IMG/VR virus record: IMGVR_UViG_3300009418_000040
Coordinates: 1-40,082 of that record
Reading direction: 5' to 3' (one strand)
DNA: 40,082 bases
Source of the DNA: a virus
Shown: piece by piece, positions 1 through 7,120 of the stretch
Layout of the letters: every line of letters begins with the position of its first letter
Numbering within the stretch: the first letter of the stretch is position 1
The notes under the pieces: generated by a model
What the model saw: the letters and a program-made list of their open reading frames with translations, nothing else
Databases searched by the model: none
What the model was told of the DNA's origin: nothing
Position numbers and translations under genes: made by a program

Positions 1-98
1 ACATCACGCTCTAGCCTTAACGCCTCTATCTGCTTAGTAGCATCTGTTAGTTTTGCAGCCTGTTTAGCAAGCTTATCCAATAGTTGATCTTTATTCAT
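1..98 (-). CDS. Small coiled-coil-like protein, partial (N-terminus only)
   Basis: An ATG at 98-96 opens a frame that runs off the left edge after about 32 codons. The visible peptide begins MNKDQLLDKLAKQAAKL and is rich in Leu, Lys, Gln and Glu in a heptad-like pattern, suggesting a short coiled coil. It is the last visible member of the tiny-gene cluster downstream of TerS. No strong Shine-Dalgarno sequence is seen. Function unknown. Confidence 0.5.
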   Translation of the reverse strand, partial: MNKDQLLDKLAKQAAKLTDATKQIEALRLERD

Positions 99-123
99 AG
101 TCTTTTTTTACTGTTTGTTAAAA

Positions 124-198
124 TTATTCATCCCATAGCCCATCCCAGACACACGCTTGGTCACGCCACATAGCTTCCCACTCAAATACATCACTCAT
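124..198 (-). CDS. Tiny Trp-rich acidic protein (24 aa)
   Basis: The start ATG (198-196) overlaps the TGA stop (197-195) of the upstream 117-aa gene in an ATGA junction, the usual sign of translational coupling. The peptide MSDVFEWEAMWRDQACVWDG is acidic and has four Trp in 24 residues. It is too short to assign. The junction is the main support that it is translated. Confidence 0.4.
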   Translation of the reverse strand: MSDVFEWEAMWRDQACVWDGLWDE

Positions 199-548
199 AA
201 CCCTGGGCTAACCTTTAATGCTACCTCTAGCCAGCCTTGAATATCCCTTAGATCATATTTCTCTAAAACGACATATAACTGATCATCAGCAAAGCAACCA
301 TCCCTGCCCACAATATCATCTAAGCTAAAAGACTCGCCACTCTCAAGCTTAGTATCCCTCTCATCAGAGCACCCCAACTCTAACAACTCCCTCATATACC
401 AATCAATAGGCTTACTCTTATTATTATAAATATCCTTATAACATGTCTCATCCTTCACATTAATACCACCTACAACTTGAGGTTCATACTCACAATACCA
501 CACACCCTTAGGCATAGACATCAACTCTACTCTACTAACTATCTTCAT
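195..548 (-). CDS. Hypothetical phage protein (117 aa)
   Basis: Soluble acidic protein beginning MKIVSRVELMSMPKGVWYCE. I recognise no catalytic motif. The N-terminal pattern 'R-x-E-L-M-x-x-P-x-G' resembles small hypothetical proteins seen in other phages, but no function can be given. It sits in the minus-strand cluster downstream of TerS, two bases after the preceding 40-aa gene and overlapping the next by 4 nt, so it is probably cotranscribed with them. Confidence 0.65.
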   Translation of the reverse strand: MKIVSRVELMSMPKGVWYCEYEPQVVGGINVKDETCYKDIYNNKSKPIDWYMRELLELGCSDERDTKLESGESFSLDDIVGRDGCFADDQLYVVLEKYDLRDIQGWLEVALKVSPGL

Positions 549-550
549 AA

Positions 551-673
551 CTAACCCTTTTTTACTATATTTCTCAAAAAAACACCCATAACATCTGCAT
601 GCTCATGTTGCACACAATCAACTATTTCATACCACAACCCTATATACTCCATAACCTTACAACTAGTGCTCAT
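551..673 (-). CDS. Hypothetical small protein (40 aa)
   Basis: The ATG (673-671) overlaps the TGA stop (672-670) of the upstream 66-aa gene, giving an ATGA junction. The product begins MSTSCKVMEYIGLWYEIVDC and contains a His/Asp-containing stretch. No family is recognised. The coupled start supports both this gene and its upstream neighbour. Confidence 0.45.
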   Translation of the reverse strand: MSTSCKVMEYIGLWYEIVDCVQHEHADVMGVFLRNIVKKG

Positions 674-870
674 AAATATACTTGACACCCACTCACACTA
701 CAATTAACATCCGACTCAGCGCAGATGACAAAGGATGTAATACCGCATGCGATACTGTAACCTTTATCAGCAATAAAAAATCTAGGTAGTGTTAACGCTC
801 GGAGGTTTACCTGGCCTTGGACAGCGTAACCCCCGCCCCCCTTAACTGAATTAATTACTTTGTTACTCAT
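670..870 (-). CDS. Hypothetical small protein (66 aa), Cys-rich C-terminus
   Basis: Begins MSNKVINSVKGGGGYAVQGQ. A glycine run is followed by a hydrophobic middle and four Cys in the C-terminal half (around residues 42, 50, 57 and 62). It follows TerS on the same strand. The 4-nt overlap with the next gene argues it is real. The upstream region is AT-rich with no Shine-Dalgarno sequence, as for many minus-strand genes here. Confidence 0.5.
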   Translation of the reverse strand: MSNKVINSVKGGGGYAVQGQVNLRALTLPRFFIADKGYSIACGITSFVICAESDVNCSVSGCQVYL

Positions 871-976
871 TAGTTACTGATTAGTTATTACTTAGTATGT
901 ATTACTTATGTTTTAGTACGGTTATGTATGTATTATACGGTTACTAGTTATGTAGCTTATAATAAGTCTTACTAGT

Positions 977-1561
977 CTACTTGGTATTGTCATCAGTGGA
1001 CTTGGTTGGTGGGTCAATGGGGAGTTGTGCGTCAATGGCTTCGTTTGCCTGCTCAGTGCGTTTCACTGTAGATATGAAGTTATTCAGCATGTTGGCTATC
1101 TCTGAGCCTGAAGGAGCGTTAAGGGCTTTAGCTTCCCTCTCCTTGTCTTCTGGTTTGTCGTCGGGTGGTGGTGCATCGGACCAGAGTCGGCTATCATCGC
1201 CTTTCATCGCTTGTTGGCGGCTAATACTCTTCAATGCAAATATCTGTGACACTGGGTTAGGTCTTGTAATCCATTGGTTAGTATATTCACACCATACACC
1301 GAGAGCCTGATCCATTATAGCATCTTCTAGCGCATCTATCCTGGACTCTCTTGCTAGTGATAGGGCAACGTCAACTTTGGATTTATAGTCACTGTCAGCC
1401 TTACACCAATCATAGTGACTTGTTCTCCCAATGCCTACGGCTCGCACTGATTTGCTGATATTACCACTCTTAGCTAGTGACTCTATCATGCTTTCTTTCA
1501 GTTGTTCGGTTTGTTCACTACTAGTGCTTAGTTGATCACTGTCTGATTGTTCACTGTTCAT
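977..1561 (-). CDS. Terminase small subunit (TerS)-like DNA-binding protein
   Basis: A 194-aa protein with a predicted helix-turn-helix near residues 30-56 (SGNISKSVRAVGIGRTSHYD), typical of the DNA-recognition domain of phage small terminases. An acidic region follows, with 'DALEDAIMDQALG' near residues 75-88 and a low-complexity tail. TerS binds packaging sites and recruits the large subunit. TerL is the same-strand gene at the right edge; in a circular genome the order TerS, small genes, TerL, portal is conventional. A TTGACA promoter-like site lies just upstream. Assignment rests on the HTH and context, not on catalytic residues. Confidence 0.65.
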   Translation of the reverse strand: MNSEQSDSDQLSTSSEQTEQLKESMIESLAKSGNISKSVRAVGIGRTSHYDWCKADSDYKSKVDVALSLARESRIDALEDAIMDQALGVWCEYTNQWITRPNPVSQIFALKSISRQQAMKGDDSRLWSDAPPPDDKPEDKEREAKALNAPSGSEIANMLNNFISTVKRTEQANEAIDAQLPIDPPTKSTDDNTK

Positions 1562-1568
1562 GAGTTCA

Positions 1569-1598
1569 GTAATACAAAAATAAATAGGGGGGTGTCAA
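1569..1598 (-). promoter_or_regulatory. Putative promoter of the TerS operon
   Basis: On the minus strand TTGACA (1598-1593) is followed after 18 nt by TATTAC (1574-1569), a few bases before the TerS start codon. The spacer carries the sequence ACCCCCCTATTTA, which also occurs twice in the late region. If the -10 is right, the leader is very short. Confidence 0.4.
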
Positions 1599-1657
1599 AT
1601 GAATAGTGAAAGGGCGATATTAAGTCAATCACTGTAAAGGCTATTAAACGGCTCTAT

Positions 1658-1792
1658 ATGACGTTTAGGGGTGTTGGTGGTGCATTGATATGCAAGTCGT
1701 TTGAAAGGTGTCTTCAACGCAAATTCCATGATTATACCCTAGATGATTATATGCTATATTTTACTATATTTGTAGACTATTTCTCATTGTGA
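1658..1792 (+). CDS. Possible small ORF (44 aa), doubtful
   Basis: An ATG-initiated frame in the 1562-1957 gap encodes a hydrophobic/aromatic peptide ending in a Tyr-Phe-Ser-Leu tail. The frame stays open upstream of the ATG back to about 1610. No Shine-Dalgarno sequence or recognisable homology is seen, and it lies upstream of the early promoter. It could be a real small gene or chance. The rest of the gap holds AT-rich promoter DNA. Confidence 0.2.
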   Translation: MTFRGVGGALICKSFERCLQRKFHDYTLDDYMLYFTIFVDYFSL

Positions 1793-1891
1793 ATTCAATG
1801 GTATAGGCTTATTTTGATAAATGCTATATTTGGGGGTTATTCCCTATGATAATATATGTTAATAAATAGTTGAAATAAATGTGTAAACGAC

Positions 1892-1919
1892 TTGACATGC
1901 TCTATCAGTATGCTAGGTT
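1892..1919 (+). promoter_or_regulatory. Putative early promoter for the 1958-7021 operon
   Basis: TTGACA (1892-1897), a 16-nt spacer and TAGGTT (1914-1919) lie about 40 nt before the first early gene. The same layout, TTGACA-N16-TANNNT, occurs at two places in the portal-TerL insert, which strengthens it as a genuine promoter type used by this phage. Confidence 0.6.
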
Positions 1920-1957
1920 ATTAATATTAACTAAATTAAATTATTACATTATATATT

Positions 1958-2326
1958 ATGACATACTTATATGATCCATCTCACAAGAAGCCTTTCAACA
2001 CAAAAGGCTTTAGACAATATACCAAACCAAATAGTAAAAAGCTTTCTATCCCTATGGAGCATAAAACGAAAGACAAACTAATGGAAAAGACAAAATTAGA
2101 ATTTAATCCATTACTAGGGACACAACTAAGGGCTAAAAGAGAGTTAAAATTTAAAGGGCAAACAGCTATACAAGACCGCTACAACAGCTCAAAAACTTGG
2201 CTTATTAAGAAGAGTAAATGTAGACACTATAGCCTTAATCAATCTATAGACGGAAAGACATTCTACTCAGCATACACAAGGCAATCAATTAAACATATTA
2301 ACTCAATATGCTATTTAGACTTATAA
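1958..2326 (+). CDS. Hypothetical early protein (122 aa), strongly basic
   Basis: First gene after the early promoter. The product begins MTYLYDPSHKKPFNTKGFRQ and is very rich in Lys and Arg, suggesting nucleic-acid or membrane contact. No motif is recognised. There is no clear Shine-Dalgarno sequence before the ATG. First-position early genes often counter host functions, but that is inference only. Confidence 0.6.
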   Translation: MTYLYDPSHKKPFNTKGFRQYTKPNSKKLSIPMEHKTKDKLMEKTKLEFNPLLGTQLRAKRELKFKGQTAIQDRYNSSKTWLIKKSKCRHYSLNQSIDGKTFYSAYTRQSIKHINSICYLDL

Positions 2327-2375
2327 TCCCTACTCTCTACATATAAACTAAACCACAAAAACGAAAGACAAACCA

Positions 2376-3233
2376 ATGAAAAAGACAACCGACACAATGA
2401 ATATACTTGAAAGAAACAAAGCATTTAGAGCTTGGAGCAATACAGAAGAATGCAAAGAAAAAGCATTATCCATGGACATACTAAGCACTAATTCAAAGTT
2501 AGATAAAAGTAATACAAGTGATATTATATATGTAGGAATTGAATTTCCTAGCGCATATCAAAACTCATGCTTTCCTCAGGATTGTGAACCGACATGCATA
2601 TTTGCAAGCGGTGTAGGTAATATGCTTAATAATAAAAAGGCATCTTCATTTGTAACCGCAATGGATAAAACCAAGCTTGCCCGTTGGTACTTATACAAGA
2701 AACAAAGAGCTTATTTTGATATTAAACTTACGGCAGAATTGAAGCAGTTGGAAATTAAAGCCGAAATATTAAACAAAACGGTAGTTGTCAGGACTGGAGT
2801 ATTTAGTGAAATAGATGAATTATTTGACTGGGTAGCAATCAATTTCCCGTCATTCCAAATATCAGACTATGTAAAACAAATTAGTCGTATTACTAGAGCT
2901 TATGAAGAAAACCAACAAGTAATTTACTCATGGAATCCTCAAAGTACAGAGCAACAATTAATAGATTGCTTGGATTATCAAAGGCCGATAGCAACCGTTA
3001 TCCCTAAAAAGATGTTTAATAAGTTGTTTGGACTAAAGGAAAAAGCATTAGATTTTTATGAAGATAATAATGTTATATATGTTAATGGCGACAAATCAGA
3101 TCTAGAATGCTTCCAACATTTGGGGCAAGGTAAATTAGTAATATCATTGTTGAGCAAGAAACAAACAAGGAAAGGAGAAGAGACAAACAAATTTCTTGAA
3201 TCTTATAGCAGCCTATTGAATTTACTAGGATAA
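2376..3233 (+). CDS. Gene product 88 (GP88)-like phage protein
   Basis: A 285-aa protein. Near the N-terminus a Cys cluster (Cys65, Cys70, Cys74 within NSCFPQDCEPTC) is followed by an Ala/Gly turn. A basic segment 'KLARWYLYKKQRAYF' (about 100-114) comes next, then 'VVVRTGVFSEIDELFDWVAI' and 'ISDYVKQ'. This order (Cys-rich start, Arg/Tyr-rich helix, 'VR-x-SEI-D', then 'DY-K') resembles the GP88 family of unknown function found in actinophages and other phages. Family recall is from pattern only. It is the largest gene of the early operon. Confidence 0.45.
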   Translation: MKKTTDTMNILERNKAFRAWSNTEECKEKALSMDILSTNSKLDKSNTSDIIYVGIEFPSAYQNSCFPQDCEPTCIFASGVGNMLNNKKASSFVTAMDKTKLARWYLYKKQRAYFDIKLTAELKQLEIKAEILNKTVVVRTGVFSEIDELFDWVAINFPSFQISDYVKQISRITRAYEENQQVIYSWNPQSTEQQLIDCLDYQRPIATVIPKKMFNKLFGLKEKALDFYEDNNVIYVNGDKSDLECFQHLGQGKLVISLLSKKQTRKGEETNKFLESYSSLLNLLG

Positions 3234-3265
3234 TTCAAAACCAAACTAAAAGGAGGATTATAAAA

Positions 3266-3484
3266 ATGTCATATAATAAACAATACGCAACATTTACAGA
3301 GTATAAAGGAATTAAAATGGAATTAGTCGGGCAATGGATTGACTTGGCCGCATATTATAAGGGTAGCGATGGAAACTACTGGGCCTATCAGTCTAAATTT
3401 GTAAACCAGGGGCCAAGTATAGGTAATAAAAGAGGCAAGACAATTAAAGGTGAAGCAATAACGACACTACCAAAACTAAACTAA
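3266..3484 (+). CDS. Hypothetical small protein (72 aa)
   Basis: Preceded by a strong Shine-Dalgarno sequence (AAAGGAGG, about 8 nt before the ATG). The product is aromatic-rich with Tyr/Trp pairs and no recognisable motif. It is followed closely by another gene with a near-identical leader (AAAAGGAGATAATAAAA), indicating an early operon translated through canonical ribosome binding. Confidence 0.6.
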   Translation: MSYNKQYATFTEYKGIKMELVGQWIDLAAYYKGSDGNYWAYQSKFVNQGPSIGNKRGKTIKGEAITTLPKLN

Positions 3485-3499
3485 AAGGAGATAATAAAA

Positions 3500-3805
3500 A
3501 TGAAAAATCATACATTTTACCAGCAAATGCCCTTTGTTAATCAAATGATAAATGATCCGTTGCAATGGGTCAATATTGGTGACAGAAGGGTTGCCCCAAA
3601 AATCGGGGATAAATTAACCGTAACCGTTAACGTGTGGGCTAAACCAATGGAGCATTTTGAGTTTGAAATAGTAGAAGTAAAGGGTGTTCTAGTGAAGGCT
3701 ATAAAAGTATTATCCAATCAAGAGCTTATAAATTCATGGGAGGAGCAAACTATTGACGGTTTAAATCCTGACCAACAAAGGGATTTAGCAAGAGATTCAA
3801 TCTAA
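3500..3805 (+). CDS. Hypothetical protein (101 aa)
   Basis: Begins MKNHTFYQQMPFVNQMINDP after an AAAAGGAGA Shine-Dalgarno sequence. Beta-rich central segments (KIGDKLTVTVNVWAKP; FEFEIVEVKG) suggest a small barrel-like fold. Function unknown. It is one of a run of same-strand early genes with short spacing. Confidence 0.6.
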   Translation: MKNHTFYQQMPFVNQMINDPLQWVNIGDRRVAPKIGDKLTVTVNVWAKPMEHFEFEIVEVKGVLVKAIKVLSNQELINSWEEQTIDGLNPDQQRDLARDSI

Positions 3806-3832
3806 TAAACTAAATAAGTAGAATATAATATA

Positions 3833-4195
3833 ATGATAAAAGAAGAAATAAGAAACCTTCAAGATGTTTTAAAAAGTAAAGCTAATCGGCTAAATGAGGA
3901 TATTAAAAAAAGTGGCATAGACTATAATATACCTATTACTAAGCAGTTAAAAAAAGGAGATACATTTAAACACACAAGTAAATACGGATCGATTACAGAG
4001 TATATAGTGGAAGAAGAGGAAATCATATCGGCCACTTTCTTGAATGAAAATAAATATGTAGTTATGTGTGGGTATATTGCCTTCCCAGATGTTAAAGGAT
4101 TAAATCAGAGGATAAATTTAAAAGAGATATTAAGCGGAGCACAAAAACAACTATACAAGCCTAAAAGATTAACACTTATAAATAGAGTAGCCTAA
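3833..4195 (+). CDS. Hypothetical protein (120 aa)
   Basis: Has an N-terminal charged helix (KEEIRNLQDVLKSKANRLNE) and a C-terminal part rich in beta-forming residues. Its TAA overlaps the ATG of the next gene (TAATG), so the two are translationally coupled. No function recognised. Confidence 0.6.
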   Translation: MIKEEIRNLQDVLKSKANRLNEDIKKSGIDYNIPITKQLKKGDTFKHTSKYGSITEYIVEEEEIISATFLNENKYVVMCGYIAFPDVKGLNQRINLKEILSGAQKQLYKPKRLTLINRVA

Positions 4196-4491
4196 TGCAA
4201 AAGCAATACTGGAAAGATCAGAACGACAAATATCAAATACAATTCAACGACTATAACAATAAACTAAAACAAGGAAATATTATGAACTTATTTGAAGCAA
4301 ACAAGAAAAGACTATTAATTAAGTGGAATAATGCGCAAATTGAAGCAATAGATTGCGAGATATTATACCTGGAAGAAGTATTGAACACGACTACACACGG
4401 AAGGGATATTGATAATTTACACTCTTCAATTAAGAAACGTAAGGAGGAAATAGCCGACTTAGTAGAAATGCAAACAGAGCTAATTAAATGA
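4195..4491 (+). CDS. Hypothetical coiled-coil protein (98 aa)
   Basis: Starts within the stop codon of the preceding gene. The sequence is rich in Lys, Asn, Glu and Gln with long amphipathic helices (for example LHSSIKKRKEEIADLVEMQT near the C-terminus). An internal ATG at 4281 with a better Shine-Dalgarno sequence (AAGGAAATATT) would give a shorter product beginning MNLFEANKK; which start is used is uncertain. Confidence 0.55.
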   Translation: MQKQYWKDQNDKYQIQFNDYNNKLKQGNIMNLFEANKKRLLIKWNNAQIEAIDCEILYLEEVLNTTTHGRDIDNLHSSIKKRKEEIADLVEMQTELIK

Positions 4492-4619
4492 GTATAAATA
4501 TAGAGGAGAATTACACGCTAGAGCCAGACTTTACAGAAATATTTACAGAAATAATGTCAGCTATAACAATACACGAAACAATAAACTTTGAAGAATTAAA
4601 AGGAGAATCAGAAGAATGA
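4488..4619 (+). CDS. Tiny acidic protein (43 aa)
   Basis: ATG at 4488 overlaps the end of the preceding gene, and the TGA stop overlaps the next ATG (ATGA, 4616-4619). The peptide begins MSINIEENYTLEPDFTEIFT and is strongly acidic. Overlaps on both sides support translation. Function unknown. Confidence 0.5.
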   Translation: MSINIEENYTLEPDFTEIFTEIMSAITIHETINFEELKGESEE

Positions 4620-4837
4620 GAATAGAAAAACGGAAAGAAGGCGCACAGCCTGGTAACAGTAATGCAAAGAAGGAAAAGGAAAACAGAAAGAAAAACCAAG
4701 TCACTGTTTATATGACAGACAATCAGTTGGAAAAATTACAAAGGCAAACTAAGCTTAAGAAGTGGGTTGAAAAATATAAAAAACAGGAAATCACAATGTC
4801 TATGGTAATTAATGGACTATTAGATGAGAAAAGATAG
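4616..4837 (+). CDS. Small basic protein, possible DNA-binding (73 aa)
   Basis: The N-terminus 'KRKEGAQPGNSNAKKEKENR' is the Lys/Gly/Asn-rich stretch common before short DNA-binding domains in phage proteins. It is followed by 'QVTVYMTDNQLEKLQRQ', reminiscent of the strand and first helix of ribbon-helix-helix regulators. A regulatory role is inference. The start overlaps the previous stop and a Shine-Dalgarno sequence AAAAGGAGA lies 12 nt upstream. Confidence 0.55.
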   Translation: MRIEKRKEGAQPGNSNAKKEKENRKKNQVTVYMTDNQLEKLQRQTKLKKWVEKYKKQEITMSMVINGLLDEKR

Positions 4838-4845
4838 ACAGAATT

Positions 4846-5025
4846 ATGACTAATACAGAACACAAATTACAAAAAGCAGAAAATGATCTAATGGAAAGAG
4901 ATATGCAAATAATGAAATTGAAAGGCATAAATAACGAAATTCTAAAAGAGAAAACAGAATTAATGTTGCAGCTATCTGAAAGCATGATAAAGGAAAATGA
5001 AAATCTAATAAAGAAATTAGGGTAA
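4846..5025 (+). CDS. Small coiled-coil protein (59 aa)
   Basis: ATG at 4846, stop at 5023-5025. The product is almost wholly helical with Leu/Met/Ile heptads and alternating charge (begins MTNTEHKLQKAENDLMERDM). Several other tiny coiled-coil proteins lie downstream in the same operon. No function recognised. Confidence 0.5.
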   Translation: MTNTEHKLQKAENDLMERDMQIMKLKGINNEILKEKTELMLQLSESMIKENENLIKKLG

Positions 5026-5029
5026 TAAT

Positions 5030-5293
5030 ATGAGTAATAAGGAAATGCAGTTGGAAATAATGAAACTTAAAGAACAAAAAGAGGTATTAATGTGTTTTAC
5101 CAAGAATTGTTCCACTAGGAGGGTTGCTAGAAAGCCATATAGCCTGCCTACGATCGCCCTGAAGGCGTTATTAGAAGTAAGTGATATAGAGCTTGCTTAT
5201 GCCCATAAAAGAGCAGAGGAGGGCATTTATTCAATAGCTAACTACTTGGAAAGTGAAAATAAGGAAACCCTCAAAGAAATGGGCAAATATTAA
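5030..5293 (+). CDS. Hypothetical protein (87 aa)
   Basis: Has an N-terminal helical segment (MSNKEMQLEIMKLKEQKEVL), then 'FTKNCSTRRVARKPYSLPTI' and a C-terminal helical region. Its TAA overlaps the next ATG (TAATG). The family is not recognised. Confidence 0.55.
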   Translation: MSNKEMQLEIMKLKEQKEVLMCFTKNCSTRRVARKPYSLPTIALKALLEVSDIELAYAHKRAEEGIYSIANYLESENKETLKEMGKY

Positions 5294-5568
5294 TGGAGGA
5301 ACTAACGAAATTAATAGAAGATTTGCGGAAACATTGCAGAGTATCCAGGACTAAAGGAAGATTAAAACAAATGAGTATTGCAATAAGTATCCCATCTAAT
5401 ACGATTGGAAATTATATTACAGGAAAAACAGAACCTTCTTATAGCAAAGGGCATAGAATACGTAATTATTTAGACAATTATACAGAAGAAATAACAGAAA
5501 AAACAGAAACTTATTACCAGATGTTAAAGAGAACTAACCAATTAAAGACTAATGAAAAACAGAATTAA
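5293..5568 (+). CDS. Cro/C1-type helix-turn-helix regulator (91 aa)
   Basis: Residues about 24-60 fit an XRE-type HTH: 'LKQMSIAISIPSNTIGNYIT' gives helix 2, the turn and the recognition helix, followed by a typical 'GKTEPS' loop and a closing helix. Such proteins bind operators to time early and late transcription. The upstream helix is charged. Operator candidates in the window include the inverted repeat at 11010-11026, but no direct link can be shown. Start coupled to the previous gene. Confidence 0.65.
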   Translation: MEELTKLIEDLRKHCRVSRTKGRLKQMSIAISIPSNTIGNYITGKTEPSYSKGHRIRNYLDNYTEEITEKTETYYQMLKRTNQLKTNEKQN

Positions 5569-5710
5569 GGCTAGTGGAGGAATAGAAAACGATGTATTTA
5601 GCAGTTGGAAAAAATACCTAGCTTATCTAACTAAACCTAAGATTAAGAAGTGGGCTAAACGGAAATATAATAAAAGACTAAGAAAAAAACTAAAGGAGGC
5701 ACAGAAATGA
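5552..5710 (+). CDS. Small highly basic protein (52 aa)
   Basis: ATG at 5552 overlaps the previous gene by 17 nt; TGA at 5708-5710 overlaps the next ATG (5707). The C-terminal half (KIKKWAKRKYNKRLRKKLKE) is extremely basic, suggesting nucleic-acid binding. Its last codons (EAQK) also carry the GGAGG Shine-Dalgarno sequence of the next gene. Confidence 0.5.
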   Translation: MKNRIKASGGIENDVFSSWKKYLAYLTKPKIKKWAKRKYNKRLRKKLKEAQK

Positions 5711-6033
5711 GTGAAAACTTAAGGAGAGAATTTGCATCAGAAGAACGCACGAATAGTTATACAGGATGGCTAGAAGAAAAGGTGATAATGTTTAGGAGGA
5801 CACTACAAGGCCGTGATGACTATAATATCCTACAAGCCAAGCTCAAAACCCTTGAGGCTGACCTAAGAAAGAGGGAAGCTGACAGGAAATACTTAATTCA
5901 GCTAATTATAGATACCGATGAAATGTATTGCGAGGGTTGTGTTTGTCCATCTGAGAACAGAGCGATGCTTGAAAGTGAACTATTAGATAACCTTAAAGCA
6001 TTAAGACTAGAGGAGGCACAGGACGATGAGTGA
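5707..6033 (+). CDS. Coiled-coil protein with Cys pair (108 aa)
   Basis: Begins MSENLRREFASEERTNSYTG. It has a coiled-coil core around 'LKTLEADLRKREADRKYLIQ' and a later CEGCVC motif that could bind a metal. The coding sequence holds a 26-bp block repeated exactly in a gene about 440 nt downstream. It ends in EEAQDDE, encoded by the GGAGGCACAG that also serves as the next gene's Shine-Dalgarno sequence. Confidence 0.6.
   Translation: MSENLRREFASEERTNSYTGWLEEKVIMFRRTLQGRDDYNILQAKLKTLEADLRKREADRKYLIQLIIDTDEMYCEGCVCPSENRAMLESELLDNLKALRLEEAQDDE
5836..5861 (+). repeat. 26-bp exact direct repeat, copy 1
   Basis: Identical over 26 nt to 6274-6299. It encodes the heptad segment AKLKTLEAD/E in two neighbouring coiled-coil genes. 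A diverged third version lies near 6090 in the gene between them (RIKTLEAEK). Confidence 0.85.
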
Positions 6034-6214
6034 ATTAAGCAAAGACGAGATTAACTGCGACTTATTCAATGAGGTTAAGGAGTTAAAAGCCAGAATCAAG
6101 ACCCTTGAGGCGGAGAAGGGAGCGTTATATAAAATCATCTACCACCAATTAAACTGGACTGATGAAGATATTGACTTGTCAATAGAAGAAGAACTAACGG
6201 AGGCACAGGAATGA
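6026..6214 (+). CDS. Small coiled-coil protein (62 aa)
   Basis: Begins MSELSKDEINCDLFNEVKEL and contains 'RIKTLEAEKGALYKIIYHQL', matching the heptad block of its two neighbours. The start overlaps the previous gene by 8 nt, and the ATG of the next gene overlaps its TGA. Likely a member of a locally duplicated family. Function unknown. Confidence 0.6.
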   Translation: MSELSKDEINCDLFNEVKELKARIKTLEAEKGALYKIIYHQLNWTDEDIDLSIEEELTEAQE

Positions 6215-6378
6215 ATCACAATAGAATAGTCCATAAATCAGAGATACTACAGCACGAACTTGATGAAGCTAATGCCAAGCTCAAAACCCTTGAGGCTGAG
6301 AACAAACAACTAAAAGAGTTCATTGGCGAGGACATAAAGAAATTTGTCAGTGGAGCATTTAAAAAGGAGGAGAAATGA
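6211..6378 (+). CDS. Small coiled-coil protein (55 aa)
   Basis: ATG at 6211 (ATGA overlap with the previous stop) after the Shine-Dalgarno sequence GGAGGCACAGGA; TGA at 6376-6378 overlaps the next ATG. It contains 'AKLKTLEAENKQLKEFIG', encoded partly by the second copy of the 26-bp repeat. Paralogue of the two upstream genes by this motif. Confidence 0.55.
   Translation: MNHNRIVHKSEILQHELDEANAKLKTLEAENKQLKEFIGEDIKKFVSGAFKKEEK
6274..6299 (+). repeat. 26-bp exact direct repeat, copy 2
   Basis: Identical to 5836-5861. Exact identity at the DNA level, where only the heptad residues need to be conserved, suggests recent duplication or recombination. Confidence 0.85.
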
Positions 6379-6689
6379 CTAGAGAAGAACTAATAAAACT
6401 ACATGAAGATACTTGCAACGCTGCAAGGAAAACAATGATTGCTAAATCAAAGGATTACGCTTGTAATGCTTCAGACCCATTTAGTAATTTCAATGGTAGC
6501 ATTGTATTTGAAATAGAGCCACCAGTAGGTATTATATTGAGGATACAAGACAAATTAAAACGTATATTCACATTTGTTAAGACAGGTAAGCTTAATGTGG
6601 AAAATGAGGGTGTAGAGGATGCAATCCAGGACGCTATAAACTACTTAATTCTTATTAAGGGTTTGATAAGGGATAAGGCAGAAAAATGA
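6375..6689 (+). CDS. DUF1599-like nucleotide-modification-associated protein
   Basis: A 104-aa protein with the family layout: N-terminal helix, 'AKSKDYACNASDPFSNFNG' (about 25-43, cf. K-x-x-D-Y-x-x-x-x-DPF-x-NF), 'GIILRIQDKLKRI' (cf. R-x-x-D-K-x-x-R) and a terminal 'EDAIQDAINYLILI' (cf. D-x-x-x-D-x-x-NY). The family is a MazG-like all-alpha fold linked to phage nucleotide or base metabolism; substrate unknown. Strong Shine-Dalgarno sequence AAAAGGAGG. Coupled to the next gene by ATGA. Confidence 0.65.
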   Translation: MTREELIKLHEDTCNAARKTMIAKSKDYACNASDPFSNFNGSIVFEIEPPVGIILRIQDKLKRIFTFVKTGKLNVENEGVEDAIQDAINYLILIKGLIRDKAEK

Positions 6690-7021
6690 CCCACAAAGAC
6701 ATCAGGATTCTCCTTGAAGAATGGCAGGTAAAACTACGCTTGCAGGATTGGCGTATCAGATTAAGGTTTGTGGACCTTGATAATGATTACGGTAGCTGTG
6801 AATGTAATGTAGAAGATAAAACTGCTATTATCAAAATCCTTAACTTTAAAGATAAGCTATGGAAGGAGAGTCCTGAAGTTACCCACGAGAGAGTATTGGT
6901 CCATGAAATACTCCATATACACTTCTGGGAGCTACATGAAGGCGATACAAGCCATCCTAATATGGTTAAGGTAGAGCAGGTGATAAACTTCCTCTCAGAT
7001 GCCCTTGTACCGCTTAACTAA
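6686..7021 (+). CDS. HExxH zinc metallopeptidase-like protein
   Basis: A 111-aa protein with HEILH at residues 73-77, preceded by a hydrophobic strand and followed by further acidic residues. An upstream beta-rich part (WRIRLRFVDLDNDYGSCECN) resembles the short minigluzincin / SprT-like metallopeptidases often carried by phages. Zinc would be bound by the two His and a downstream acidic residue. Substrate unknown. Last gene of the early operon. Confidence 0.6.
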   Translation: MTHKDIRILLEEWQVKLRLQDWRIRLRFVDLDNDYGSCECNVEDKTAIIKILNFKDKLWKESPEVTHERVLVHEILHIHFWELHEGDTSHPNMVKVEQVINFLSDALVPLN

Positions 7022-7120
7022 ACCCAAAAACAAACTGAGTTACCAACATAGAAACTTTCCACATTACTAGTGTAAAAACTATCAGTGTAGAAAATACGAC
7101 TAATCCTAGCATCGGCTCAT

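Noticed and set aside
981-1310. Plus-strand frame inside the TerS region
   Set aside because: It is antisense to TerS, lacks a ribosome site and has low-complexity Ser/Gly composition from the opposite strand.
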